A stretch of DNA of 64,000 nt from Polyangiaceae bacterium (GTDB lineage Bacteria; Myxococcota_A; Polyangia; Polyangiales; Polyangiaceae): contig JAWKRG010000012.1 of the NCBI GenBank assembly GCA_041389725.1, positions 1 through 64,000 of the forward strand. Reading direction: 5' to 3'. Positions 33,716-42,360 of the stretch are shown here, in pieces. The notes under the pieces are model-generated. The model was not told the DNA's origin. It worked only from the letters and a program-made list of their open reading frames with translations, and did not search any database. The position numbers and the translations under genes were made by a program. Numbering within the stretch: the first letter of the stretch is position 1; each line of letters starts with the position of its first letter.

Positions 33716-34607
33716 GCGACTGATCGTCGTCACGGGCAAAGGCGGTGTGGGCAAGTCCACGGTCGCCGCGGCCCTTGCCCTGGCCCACGCCGAGCACGGC
33801 CTCGCAGTGCTCGGGATCGATCTCGACGCACCGGGCGGCGCGGGCAGGGCGCTCGGCGTGCAGTTGTCGCAGCCCGGCGTGATCGTCGCGGCCGGGGGCT
33901 CACTGTGTTGGACCTACGTCGATGGCGTAGCCGCCCTGGGCGAGTACCTGCGGCGCAAGGCGCACCTGGGCAAGATCGCGAACGCGGTGCTGGGCCACCC
34001 GGCCTTCGACGCCTTCGTGCACGCGGCCCCAGGGGCAAAGGAACTGATGGCGATTGGAAAGGTGCGAGACGAACTGCTGCTGCAGCATCGCTGGGACGCG
34101 GTGGTGGTGGACGCCGGCTCGAGCGGACACGCGCTGGGCTACCTGCGCATGCCCCTGGCGGCGGCGCGAAGCTTCCGCCGTGGGCTGGTGCACCGCGAGG
34201 CGATGCGCGTGCACGACCTGCTCGCGAACTCAGCCCACACCGAAGTAAGAGTCGTCACCACGGCGGAGGAAATGCCGGTTCGTGAAGCAGTCGACACGGT
34301 GCGCTGCCTCCGCGACGAGCTGGGTCTGCCCCTCGCGCCACTGGTGGTCAATCGCTGCATTTCGCCGCCGCCCGGCGATCTCGACGCGGCCCTCGCGCTG
34401 CTCTCGGACCTGCGCATGACGGGCGGCAACGCAGTCGCCTCGGCCGCACGACGCGCGCGAGGGTGGGCGCGCATCCAAGAGCGGTCGATCGCGCGTTTGG
34501 AGCGGGGCACTCGGCTGCCGCTGCAGCGATTGCCGCGGCTATGCTGCGATGCGATCGGCCGCGCGGAGCTGCGCGCGCTAGGTGCCCGGCTACTGGAGGC
34601 GCCATGA
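33708..34607 (+). CDS. ArsA/Get3-like ATPase, first of a pair
   Basis: A 299-residue P-loop ATPase. The deviant Walker A motif TGKGGVGKST near residue 10 contains the signature lysine that reaches into the partner subunit in ArsA/Get3/MinD-type dimers. Switch-I-like DLDAPGGAGRALG and switch-II-like VVVDAGSSGHALGYLRMP follow. The start is uncertain: TTG 33708 gives MAERLIVVTGKGG, a typical ArsA N-terminus, and overlaps the UbiA stop by eight bases; GTG 33696 is an alternative. It is followed by a second ATPase of the same family with a four-base overlap. The two probably form a heterodimer. In the known systems these ATPases drive metalloid export or tail-anchored protein delivery. Confidence 0.82.
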   Translation: MAERLIVVTGKGGVGKSTVAAALALAHAEHGLAVLGIDLDAPGGAGRALGVQLSQPGVIVAAGGSLCWTYVDGVAALGEYLRRKAHLGKIANAVLGHPAFDAFVHAAPGAKELMAIGKVRDELLLQHRWDAVVVDAGSSGHALGYLRMPLAAARSFRRGLVHREAMRVHDLLANSAHTEVRVVTTAEEMPVREAVDTVRCLRDELGLPLAPLVVNRCISPPPGDLDAALALLSDLRMTGGNAVASAARRARGWARIQERSIARLERGTRLPLQRLPRLCCDAIGRAELRALGARLLEAP

Positions 34608-35698
34608 GCTTGCGGCAGCTACTTGCAGAGCGCTCGCTCTTGATCTGCGTTGGCAGCGGCGGTGTGGGCAAGACGAGTCTAGCCGCTGCGCTGGGACTCT
34701 CGGCGGCGCGGAGCGGTCGCCGCGGTGCGGTTCTGACCATCGATCCCGCGCGAGCACTGGGGCGGGCGCTGGGCATCGAAAGCTTCGAGGGCGAGCTTCG
34801 CCCCCTGGATGCCAAGCTACTGACGGAAGCGGATCTGCCTGCGGATCTCCCGCTGCAGATCGGCATGCTGCGCCCTGCCCATGCATGGGACGAGTTCGTG
34901 CGCCGCCACGCCACGACGCCCGAGCTGGCTGAGAGCATCGTGAACAACCCGTTCTATCGGCAACTGTCGCGCACCTTCGCCGGAGCAACGGAATACGCCG
35001 CGCTGGAGGAGCTCTGTCGACTGCGCGAAAGCGGAAGCTACGATCTGATCGTGCTCGATACGCCGCCGGCGGCGCACGCGCTGGACTTCGTGCGCGCGCG
35101 ACGGCGCCTGGAAGCGCTGCTCCGGCCCGAGGTTGCCGGCGTGCTGTTCAATCCTCGTAGCGTCGCGGGGCAACTGGTGCGGCGACTGCAGCGCGCGACG
35201 GGAAAGGAAACGCTGCAGAGCGTGGCGGCCCTGGGTGCTGCCTTCGGACAGCTGCTGGGAGCGCTGCAGGACCGGTCGCAGCAGATCAGCACGCTCCTGG
35301 CAGCCCGGGGTACGGCGTTCGTGATCGTGACCGGCCCCGAGCCCGAGGCGCTGCAGGGCGCCAGCGCGCTGAACAGGGAGCTCGACGAGCTGCAGCTGCC
35401 CTTGGGGGCAGTGATCCAGAATCGCGTGCACTCGCTGCCAGAGCGCGCCGACGAAGCAGCCGTGGCGGAGGCGATCGCGCGCCTGCGCGCGGCAGGTGGC
35501 AGCAGCGACGTGTGCGGCTGGCTGTCGGAGACCTGTCGTGACGCACTGGCACTGGCGCGCAGCGAATCTGCGCGCTGGGAGCGATTCCAGAGCGGCCTGT
35601 CCCGTGAAGTGGCGCGAAGTCGGGTGCAGGAACTCGAGCACGACGTGCGCAGCGTGGGCGACGTGATGGAACTTGCGAAGCGTCTAGTCTCGAGTTGA
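34604..35698 (+). CDS. ArsA/Get3-like ATPase, second of a pair
   Basis: A 364-residue P-loop ATPase with a GGAGG ribosome-binding site five bases before ATG 34604. The Walker A motif is VGSGGVGKTS: the position of the signature lysine (GKGG) is a serine, while the catalytic-loop lysine (GKT) is kept. TIDPARALGRALG is the switch-I-type motif and IVLDTPPAAHALDFVRA the switch-II-type motif of the prokaryotic ArsA subfamily. Loss of the signature lysine in one of two adjacent genes suggests an asymmetric heterodimer with one hydrolysing site. It closes the operon that starts at 30604. Confidence 0.85.
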   Translation: MSLRQLLAERSLLICVGSGGVGKTSLAAALGLSAARSGRRGAVLTIDPARALGRALGIESFEGELRPLDAKLLTEADLPADLPLQIGMLRPAHAWDEFVRRHATTPELAESIVNNPFYRQLSRTFAGATEYAALEELCRLRESGSYDLIVLDTPPAAHALDFVRARRRLEALLRPEVAGVLFNPRSVAGQLVRRLQRATGKETLQSVAALGAAFGQLLGALQDRSQQISTLLAARGTAFVIVTGPEPEALQGASALNRELDELQLPLGAVIQNRVHSLPERADEAAVAEAIARLRAAGGSSDVCGWLSETCRDALALARSESARWERFQSGLSREVARSRVQELEHDVRSVGDVMELAKRLVSS

Positions 35699-35801
35699 GC
35701 AGGCGCCGAGGTTTCGTGTGGGGTTGCGCACCCTGTGCAGCTCTTGAGGATGGTCCCGCAAGCGGTGCAGTGGCTGCGCGAGTAATGCGCGACAACTGTG
35801 C

Positions 35802-36317
35802 ATGGATCCGCGCGGAACGGGCTTTGCACCGGAAATGTCCGCCATGTTGCAGGAAGCGTTGAACCATTTGCTGAAGGAACACACGACGCTGAAGCTCGCG
35901 ACCGTGGATGCCCAGCGATTGCCTTGGGTCGCGACAGCGTATTTCGCCACCGACGACCCCTTCACGCTGACCGTGTTGATCGAAGCGGGGGGTCGGACGC
36001 TGGCCAACATCCGTGACAATCCCAACGTCGCGATCATGGTGGAGCAGGGAGACCCGCTCACTCTGTTCGCCCAGGCGGATGCCACGGCGCGGCTAGTAGA
36101 CGAGCGCCACGAGGAGATCCGTCAAGCCATCACCGACAAGGTCCCGAACAGTGCGCCGCTCGTGGCCTTGCCACGACTGATCGCTGTGCGGCTGGACGTC
36201 CAAAGCTGGCGTCTCACGCACGTGCCGGCCGGCTGGCTTCCAGCGCGGGAGCTCGTGCGCCCCGGGACCCGGCCGCAACTCGGTTCGGGTGCGCCCGCAG
36301 GTAGCGCTCGCGCTTGA
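35802..36317 (+). CDS. Pyridoxamine 5'-phosphate oxidase-fold protein
   Basis: A 171-residue protein of the split-barrel flavin-binding fold. TLKLATVDAQRLPWVATAYF and TLTVLIEAGGRTLANIRDNP are the typical strand-helix blocks of PNPOx-like proteins, which bind FMN, F420 or haem and reduce small substrates. The start could be ATG 35802, 35835 or 35844; the family core begins near EALNHLLKEHTT, so all are possible. The gene follows the ArsA pair by about 100 bases and precedes the PhoU-like gene by about 50, without overlap. Substrate unknown. Confidence 0.8.
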   Translation: MDPRGTGFAPEMSAMLQEALNHLLKEHTTLKLATVDAQRLPWVATAYFATDDPFTLTVLIEAGGRTLANIRDNPNVAIMVEQGDPLTLFAQADATARLVDERHEEIRQAITDKVPNSAPLVALPRLIAVRLDVQSWRLTHVPAGWLPARELVRPGTRPQLGSGAPAGSARA

Positions 36318-36368
36318 GCGTGGCTCGAGACGCCTGGGAACGTGGCGACCCCAGCGAAGACAATAGCC

Positions 36369-38375
36369 ATGACTGCGAAGACCACCATCGTTCGAGAGCT
36401 GGAGCAGGATGCGCTCCTCGTTCCCGAGTTGGTGGCGGCAGCGCTGCAGGCGAACGACCGCGCCAAGTACTACTTGGGCCTGCTGCAAGCCGCTCGTGCC
36501 AACGCGGAGGCGCCGGACTCCGCGGCAACGGACCTTGCGGTCGAACGGCGCGCTGCGGGGGTCGTGGACGAGGCCCTGGACCACGTAGTGGCGCAGAGCG
36601 AACGGGTGAGCGCTGGGCGCTATCGAATCCCCGGCGCGGGGGTAGTGATCGAGCGGCTCTTCGCCGACGTCGACGCCATGCTCGCTCCGTTGCGGCAGTG
36701 CGAGCCGTCCGGCAATGGCAGCAGCCTCTCCAGCTTCGAGAGGCGGCTGCACCAACTCAGTGACGCGGCGCCAGCCGCCAAGGACGATGTCGTGCCGGGT
36801 CCGTGGATCGCCGCTGCGACGGCCAGCCAGCCGCGCGATGGGGACGACAGCGTGCACCTGTTGGTGATGGGATTGCACAAGGCGATCAATCGCCTGCAAG
36901 AGCGCTTGTCGCGAGAAACCGTGGACGGTGCTCGCTGCTACGGCCTGAGCGATGACGACCGCGCCCGTGTGTCCGCGTTCATGCGTGGGCTGAACCGCAC
37001 TGCGCGGCTGAAGTTCGACCACCCGGGGCTCGGAACTACGGCGACGCGCGCCGGCACGCGGCTGGTGCTGCAGAACGACATCGGCACAACGGATGCACAC
37101 GTGGTGGTGATCCACGTCGAGGGCCTGCGCGTCACCTTGACCTACACCGACGTGCACATCCAGCGCCTCGAGTTCTTCCAACGCATGTTCGATGGCTCCT
37201 CGGTCGCATGGCACGACACACGATCCCGACGCCTTGGCAGCACCAGCGACGGCAGCGTGTTCTATTTGTGTATCGGGGAGATGCAGGGCAGCGACCTCGC
37301 GGCGGTGGACGAGTTCTTGACGCTGCTGGGATCGCGGCTCGTGTTCCTGATCGACTGGAATCGCGCTCGCAAGCGCCTGCGTCCGTTCATCAAGAAACGT
37401 GACGCGGTGGCGCTCCTGGCCTGGGCGGCAGCCGAGGACATCGGTCATCGAGGCTTCCTGCAGTTGGGAGGCGAGCAGCTGATCTTCGACGCCATGGAGC
37501 GGGTGGCCAAGACCCCGTTCCGCTTCGGGGAGCGCATCGACGACGTGCTCGGGCGTGAAGCGGCCATCGAGTACTTGCGCTACGTGTTCAGGACGGCGTC
37601 CGAAGGGCTATTGCAGGGGCGTTCCGAATCGCTCCTGCGCGAAGTGATCCGCACCGAGTTGTTTCACTACTTCCAATCTCTCGGCGAGCGCATGCTGGAC
37701 CGAGTCGCGGATCAAGCCGCGCTGGTGGTGGAGCTTGCCGGAGGGCTGCGCGACGGGCTCCTTCGCTTGGGGTTGCCGGGAGCACACGCAAAGCTGGTAC
37801 GTGACGCCGCGCGAGCGAAGGCTTGGGAGAAGCACGCCGACAGCTTGGTGATCGAAACGCGCAAGTTGGTTGCGCGAACTGCCGGGACGGCGGTGTACCT
37901 GCGGCTGATGGAGGTGGCCGACGACGTGGCGGACGGCTTGGAGGAGGCGGCATTTCACTTGACGCTGTTGCCCGAGCAACCGGCGCGGGATAGCGATGTG
38001 CTGCCGCCCTTGCGGCGCCTGGGAGAACTGCTGTTCGCAGGTAGTCGCGATCTGGTGCGCTGCGTGGAGACGGCGCGGCATCTGCGTCGGGGCGCCGAGC
38101 GCGAAGACATGCAGGCCTTTTTGGCTGCCGTGGACGGAATCGTGCGGGTGGAACACGAGACGGACGAGGTCGAGCGCCAAGTCACGGCGGCATTGCGTCG
38201 CTGTGAGCTTGGAGGTCAGCCTCTCCGCGAAGGCGATCTGCTCAGCCTCGACTGCAGCGATGGCGGCATCTACGCGGGGCGCCTGGCCGAGGTGGCGGAA
38301 GCCCCCGAGCGCGAGCTGGCGTTGGTGGCCAGTTGGAGGGACGCCAAAGCGGGTGCGGCTCGAGCGAGCGCGTGA
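36369..38375 (+). CDS. Large protein with a PhoU/DUF47-like helical C-terminal domain
   Basis: A 668-residue soluble protein. The last 250 residues form long helices with AWEKHADSLVIETRKLVART and LMEVADDVADGLEEAAFHL, resembling DUF47/PhoU-like proteins that partner with Pit-type phosphate transporters. The N-terminal 400 residues (with HLLVMGLHKAINRLQERLS and IHVEGLRVTLTYTDVHIQRL) are not assigned; one part contains HVVVIHVEG, a beta-rich stretch. No Pit transporter is adjacent; a POT-type transporter follows after 14 bases. ATG 36369 is preferred over the GTG at 36342. Function unknown. Confidence 0.65.
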   Translation: MTAKTTIVRELEQDALLVPELVAAALQANDRAKYYLGLLQAARANAEAPDSAATDLAVERRAAGVVDEALDHVVAQSERVSAGRYRIPGAGVVIERLFADVDAMLAPLRQCEPSGNGSSLSSFERRLHQLSDAAPAAKDDVVPGPWIAAATASQPRDGDDSVHLLVMGLHKAINRLQERLSRETVDGARCYGLSDDDRARVSAFMRGLNRTARLKFDHPGLGTTATRAGTRLVLQNDIGTTDAHVVVIHVEGLRVTLTYTDVHIQRLEFFQRMFDGSSVAWHDTRSRRLGSTSDGSVFYLCIGEMQGSDLAAVDEFLTLLGSRLVFLIDWNRARKRLRPFIKKRDAVALLAWAAAEDIGHRGFLQLGGEQLIFDAMERVAKTPFRFGERIDDVLGREAAIEYLRYVFRTASEGLLQGRSESLLREVIRTELFHYFQSLGERMLDRVADQAALVVELAGGLRDGLLRLGLPGAHAKLVRDAARAKAWEKHADSLVIETRKLVARTAGTAVYLRLMEVADDVADGLEEAAFHLTLLPEQPARDSDVLPPLRRLGELLFAGSRDLVRCVETARHLRRGAEREDMQAFLAAVDGIVRVEHETDEVERQVTAALRRCELGGQPLREGDLLSLDCSDGGIYAGRLAEVAEAPERELALVASWRDAKAGAARASA

Positions 38376-38389
38376 GATAGTCCGCGCCC

Positions 38390-39688
38390 ATGAGCGAAGG
38401 GCAGCCGGTGCAAGGTGTGCAAGGTGGCGTCATCGCGCGCATCGTGGTGGTCATGGCGCTCCTGCCCGCGGTGTACGCCTTCGAGCGCAGTGCGTACTAC
38501 GGTATGCGTGCCGTCCTCTTCCTGCACATGAACCGTGAGCTCGGCATGTCACCGAGCGACACTTCCGTCGTCTACAAGTTCGTGTCGATCTTCGGCTTGG
38601 CGACCGTGATCTTGGGCGGGCTGCTCTGCATCGTGCTGAGGCCAGCCATCGTTGCCGCGGTTGGCGCAGCGATTGGCATCGCCGGCTACGGGGCGATGGC
38701 GATCGCTTCGGACAAGACGGTGCTCTGGGGTGCGCTCTTCGTCCTGGGTCTAGGCCAAGGCCTGTTCAAGCCGGCCCTGCTCGCCCACGCCGCCCGGGAG
38801 TTGCCCTTTCCCCGCTTTCACTTGCGGGGTGCGGCCTTCGTTGCGCTCTACGCTGCGATCAACTCCGGGGCGCTGACGGGTACTTCCGGGGGCGCGCTCG
38901 CGGCGGCGACATCCCCGAGCACGAGTTTCGCGGTGTCTCTCGTGCTCGCGATTGTCGCGTTCGTCATCTGCGTGGTGGTGATGGGGGCGGATTTGTTCGT
39001 CAAGGTGAACGCGCCGAGGGCGCCGACACCCCCGGCTGGTCGCGTCGTCCTTGCGGGACTACTGCTCTGCACGGCGCTGCTGCCGTATCACGCGGCGCAG
39101 GGGGTGGGCGCGGACATCCAGTTCGATGCACTTCGCAGCGCGCCCTCTAGCTTCGGCATGCTGCAAACCTTGAACCCAGTCATCGTGTTCATCGTGTGCA
39201 TCGTCGCTTTTCTGGTGCTGACGGGTTTGCACTTCACGCGCGTCGGCGACCTTTCACCCTGGATTGTCGGGGCGGGTCTTGTCGTGTTCGCCCTCGGTAC
39301 CGCGCCGTTGATGATGGCCACGACCGCCGGCAGTGGCAGCAGCACCGCGTTGGTGGGCCTGTCCGTGGTGGTGATGGCGATCGGGGAGGCGCTGGTGGGA
39401 CCGCTCGGCATGAGCCGCGTCCTCGGCGACATTCCGCCTCGCTTCGTCGGCTTGGCGGCATCCGTCTGGCTGCTGTTCGCGGGGGCCGCAAGCTGGGCAG
39501 GGTCCGGCATGGCAGCAGCCTGGCGCGCTGCGGCGCCGGTCATGTTCGTGGGCGTAGTCGTCGTGTGCCTCGTGATCGGCGTCGCCGTGCTCGCGCTATC
39601 CCGCTACGCGCTGCGCAACGTGTACGCACCGGCGACGGAGGCGGCGCCTGAGTCGGGCGCGGAGCCCGAGCCGGTTGCGGAGCTTTGA
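38390..39688 (+). CDS. POT/PTR2-family transporter (major facilitator superfamily)
   Basis: A 432-residue membrane protein with about 12 hydrophobic helices. The first helix and loop, AFERSAYYGMRAVLFLHMNR, match the ExxFYYGMR region of proton-dependent oligopeptide transporters. LFVLGLGQGLFKPALLAHAA fits the middle-helix motif. The usual ExxER signature of peptide transporters appears as AFERSAY, with only part conserved, so the substrate may be something other than peptides. It sits 14 bases downstream of the PhoU-like gene and is probably co-transcribed. Confidence 0.82.
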   Translation: MSEGQPVQGVQGGVIARIVVVMALLPAVYAFERSAYYGMRAVLFLHMNRELGMSPSDTSVVYKFVSIFGLATVILGGLLCIVLRPAIVAAVGAAIGIAGYGAMAIASDKTVLWGALFVLGLGQGLFKPALLAHAARELPFPRFHLRGAAFVALYAAINSGALTGTSGGALAAATSPSTSFAVSLVLAIVAFVICVVVMGADLFVKVNAPRAPTPPAGRVVLAGLLLCTALLPYHAAQGVGADIQFDALRSAPSSFGMLQTLNPVIVFIVCIVAFLVLTGLHFTRVGDLSPWIVGAGLVVFALGTAPLMMATTAGSGSSTALVGLSVVVMAIGEALVGPLGMSRVLGDIPPRFVGLAASVWLLFAGAASWAGSGMAAAWRAAAPVMFVGVVVVCLVIGVAVLALSRYALRNVYAPATEAAPESGAEPEPVAEL

Positions 39689-39900
39689 GGCAGCCACAGA
39701 TTCAGTTCGCGTGCCGCGCGTACCCCTAGAGCCTCTGGGGTGACGGCCATGACTGCAGGGTGCCTAGCTCCGCGGGTGTTTCAGTTGGGGATGGTCAATT
39801 GAGCGCGCCGCTGCGCCGAGTCGAGCTTGCGCGCGGCTGCGGGGGTGCCCTAGCCTGAATACGGGGAATGCGCGGGCAACCCCAAGAGGAGGAACTCCGC

Positions 39901-41502
39901 ATGAGGGCGAGCGCATGGCTTCTTCTGGGTGCATTGGCGGCGTTGGCAGGATGCACGGTGCGAGCGGAGGACGGAGTCGCCACGGATGAGGGGGGGCCTA
40001 CCTCGGAGCTATCTGCGGCCGCGACGCTCGGATTCGGCACGGGCGGGTCGGTTGGAGTCGTCTACGGTCGACATCGCGTTTTTCCGTATCGAGTGCTGCG
40101 CCTTCGCTTCGCCCGATTCGCGGACAACGATGGATCTCACGCGGCCGTTCTGACCGACACCGATGTCGAGCGCGCGATCGACGCGGTCAACGCGGTCTTC
40201 TACCAGAGCGGCAGCGACATCCGGGTTGCCCGAGATCCGGCGACCGACCTGAGCACGCTGCACTACAGCACCAACTTCAACAACGAGTGCTTGCCGGTCT
40301 CCGGTTGGCAGTTCCTGCCTCATGACGCTGACGGTGACGGGACCATCAACGACGACGTCGACGGAGCGTTCGTCTGCCCGCCGCTCAGTCCCGACCGAAG
40401 CCAGGGGGTGAGAGACGCCGTGATCGGCGCTATTCAGGCCACTGGCGCCATCCCAGTACTCGTACGCGGCGGATTCAGCAGCGTCGGGTGGGACGCGGAG
40501 TTTCCCTTCGGGTGGTTCCGCGTGGTCGGCCCTGGGATCGGCACGTTCTACTCTCACCTGTCGATGCCCGAGAAGTTCACTGGCGACACCCTGATGCCCC
40601 ACGAACTCGGCCACACCTTGGGCCTGTTTCACACGTTTCGCGATTGCTACAAGGACGACTGCAAGAAGAACCCGGAGTGGTCAGGTTCCCCCTACACGGT
40701 CGCTGGTCTGGCGAACCAGATCATCCTGGATGTGCTGACCAGTCAGCATGTCCCGTCGGATAGCGCTGGGATTCTCGGTGCCGTGTTCGACGGAGACAAG
40801 GCTAGTGGCGTGACCGACACCAATCCGGATCCGAACTACAAGGTCTGGGCGACGGTGTTTGGGGACGACTTGTCGAAGGGCGAGATCACGAAGCTGTGCA
40901 AGCCTGCCAACGACAAGCTCGACATTTCCGTCCAGTTCCCCTGGCCCATCGGCGGGTCGTATTGGTATCACTTCGAGCCGGATCGACGAAACGTCCTCAG
41001 CTACTTCAAGACCTGTTGGAATTCGAACTATCACTACTTTCACTACAGCCAGAGTCAACTCGACTTGGTGGACGCGGGCCTGAACAACAGCATGCCCTGG
41101 CTCGACCAGTCTGTGGTGTTCACCGACGCCTGGGAGAACACGACGAATCTGAACTTGCCTCCCCGAGAATTTGGCTCGCAATTGGTGTGGGCCACCAGCA
41201 AGATCACCGTGCGTGGTGCACCATCTACGGCGACGAAAGTACTGGTTCACGTCGACATGAAGACGGAGACGGGTTCCTACTACTTGAAGCTCTTTGCGCC
41301 CTACGGAACGATCTACACGCTGCAATCGCCGGGCAGCAACGATCCCATCGAGCGTCCGCTAGTAGAGAACACGATCTATCCCGTTTCCATCATTGCCTCG
41401 CCGCCTATCAACGGGACTTGGGAATTGCGAGTCGCTGACTACGGCTACTCATACCCGGACGCCTATCGCTATGTTGACCGATGGTCCCTGGAGTTCAGGT
41501 GA
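39901..41502 (+). CDS. Metzincin-type metalloprotease lipoprotein with a P-domain-like C-terminus
   Basis: A 533-residue lipoprotein. ATG 39901 has AGAGGAGG about ten bases upstream and opens a signal peptide ending in AALAGC. The zinc site MPHELGHTLGLFHTF (HExxHxxGxxH) lies near residue 240 and places it among the metzincins, close to the M43/pappalysin group. The C-terminal 120 residues (VLVHVDMKTETGSYYLKLFA, PINGTWELRVADYGY, YRYVDRWSLEF) match the proprotein-convertase P domain, a beta-sandwich often appended to secreted proteases. It probably degrades protein outside the cell. The 39689-39900 gap shows no gene. Confidence 0.88.
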   Translation: MRASAWLLLGALAALAGCTVRAEDGVATDEGGPTSELSAAATLGFGTGGSVGVVYGRHRVFPYRVLRLRFARFADNDGSHAAVLTDTDVERAIDAVNAVFYQSGSDIRVARDPATDLSTLHYSTNFNNECLPVSGWQFLPHDADGDGTINDDVDGAFVCPPLSPDRSQGVRDAVIGAIQATGAIPVLVRGGFSSVGWDAEFPFGWFRVVGPGIGTFYSHLSMPEKFTGDTLMPHELGHTLGLFHTFRDCYKDDCKKNPEWSGSPYTVAGLANQIILDVLTSQHVPSDSAGILGAVFDGDKASGVTDTNPDPNYKVWATVFGDDLSKGEITKLCKPANDKLDISVQFPWPIGGSYWYHFEPDRRNVLSYFKTCWNSNYHYFHYSQSQLDLVDAGLNNSMPWLDQSVVFTDAWENTTNLNLPPREFGSQLVWATSKITVRGAPSTATKVLVHVDMKTETGSYYLKLFAPYGTIYTLQSPGSNDPIERPLVENTIYPVSIIASPPINGTWELRVADYGYSYPDAYRYVDRWSLEFR

Positions 41503-41540
41503 GCAAGGTTCGTGCTGGCCCGCTTCACAGAGGGTGAACC

Positions 41541-42233
41541 TCACGCGTAGGGGATTGGCGCTGCGATCGCGTCCCGGACGGCTTGCATCAGGGCGTCGAG
41601 TTTGTCGTGGCCGTAGTCGGCGGGATCGATCGGGGGGCTGACCACCACGCGCACGTGCTGACCCCGCGTGATGGTGCGGCTGTGGGCGGGCAGGACGTCC
41701 TTCGTGCCGTCGATGCTCACCGGCAGAATGCGTGCGTGGGCCCCCAAGGCCAGGTGGAAGCCTCCCTTCTTGAAAGGCGCGAGGTGTCCGCTCTCGCTGC
41801 GCGTGCCTTCGGGCGCGATCCAGATGTTGGTGCCGGCTGCCACGGCGCGGCGTGCGCCTTCCAGAGCGTGCATCGCTTGATCGCGGTTGCTGCGATCCAC
41901 TTCGACGAACCCGGCCACGTGCATCGCTCTGCCAAAAAGGGGAATGCGGAACAGTTCCGTCTTTGCGACCATGCGCATGCGGCGCTTCAGCGCCTGGAAC
42001 ACCACGGGAATGTCGTAGTGGGACTGATGATTGCTCATCACCACGAAGGCCTCACCGCGGCCCAGGTGCTCGCGGCCGCTCACTTCCAGATCGACGTCCG
42101 CTACGTCGAGCATGTTCGCTGACCACGCGGCAAGGCGCGCGTCGTAGAGTTCGAGCTGGCCGCCGCGACGAAGTGCGCCCTCCAAGGCGGTGGGGAAGGT
42201 GATCTTGGCTGTCTCGGCGAGGACTTTCGCCAT
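41541..42233 (-). CDS. plsC: 1-acyl-glycerol-3-phosphate acyltransferase
   Basis: A 230-residue protein of the PlsC/LPLAT family. The catalytic NHQSHYDIP (H-x4-D) lies near residue 65, the substrate-binding EGTRSESG near 145, and a hydrophobic substrate strand (VVMSNHQ) precedes the first motif. It would transfer an acyl chain to lysophosphatidic acid in the inner membrane, making phosphatidic acid. ATG 42233 is chosen because the frame before it is rich in non-family residues; a GTG a few codons earlier is possible. It is convergent with the metzincin gene. It may alternatively act on ornithine lipids or other acceptors. Confidence 0.85.
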   Translation of the reverse strand: MAKVLAETAKITFPTALEGALRRGGQLELYDARLAAWSANMLDVADVDLEVSGREHLGRGEAFVVMSNHQSHYDIPVVFQALKRRMRMVAKTELFRIPLFGRAMHVAGFVEVDRSNRDQAMHALEGARRAVAAGTNIWIAPEGTRSESGHLAPFKKGGFHLALGAHARILPVSIDGTKDVLPAHSRTITRGQHVRVVVSPPIDPADYGHDKLDALMQAVRDAIAAPIPYA

Positions 42234-42295
42234 CAGTACCCAGGACACGCCGGAAGCATAGCCAAACTCGCCCGCGTCGTCGCGCGGGACCGAGC

Positions 42296-42339
42296 GCACA
42301 AAACGAAGCCGGGGCGCACCGTCATCGATGCGCTCCGGC
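42296..42339 (-). terminator. Factor-independent terminator behind the HhH lipoprotein gene
   Basis: On the minus strand GCCGGAGCGCA, a ten-base loop and TGCGCCCCGGC form an 11-bp stem with one G-T pair (42308-42339), followed by TTCGTTTTGTG. It lies about 20 bases after the stop of the lipoprotein gene at 42361 and would end its transcript before the PlsC gene. Confidence 0.65.
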
Positions 42340-42360
42340 CGCCCCCGCTTCCCTGGCGCT

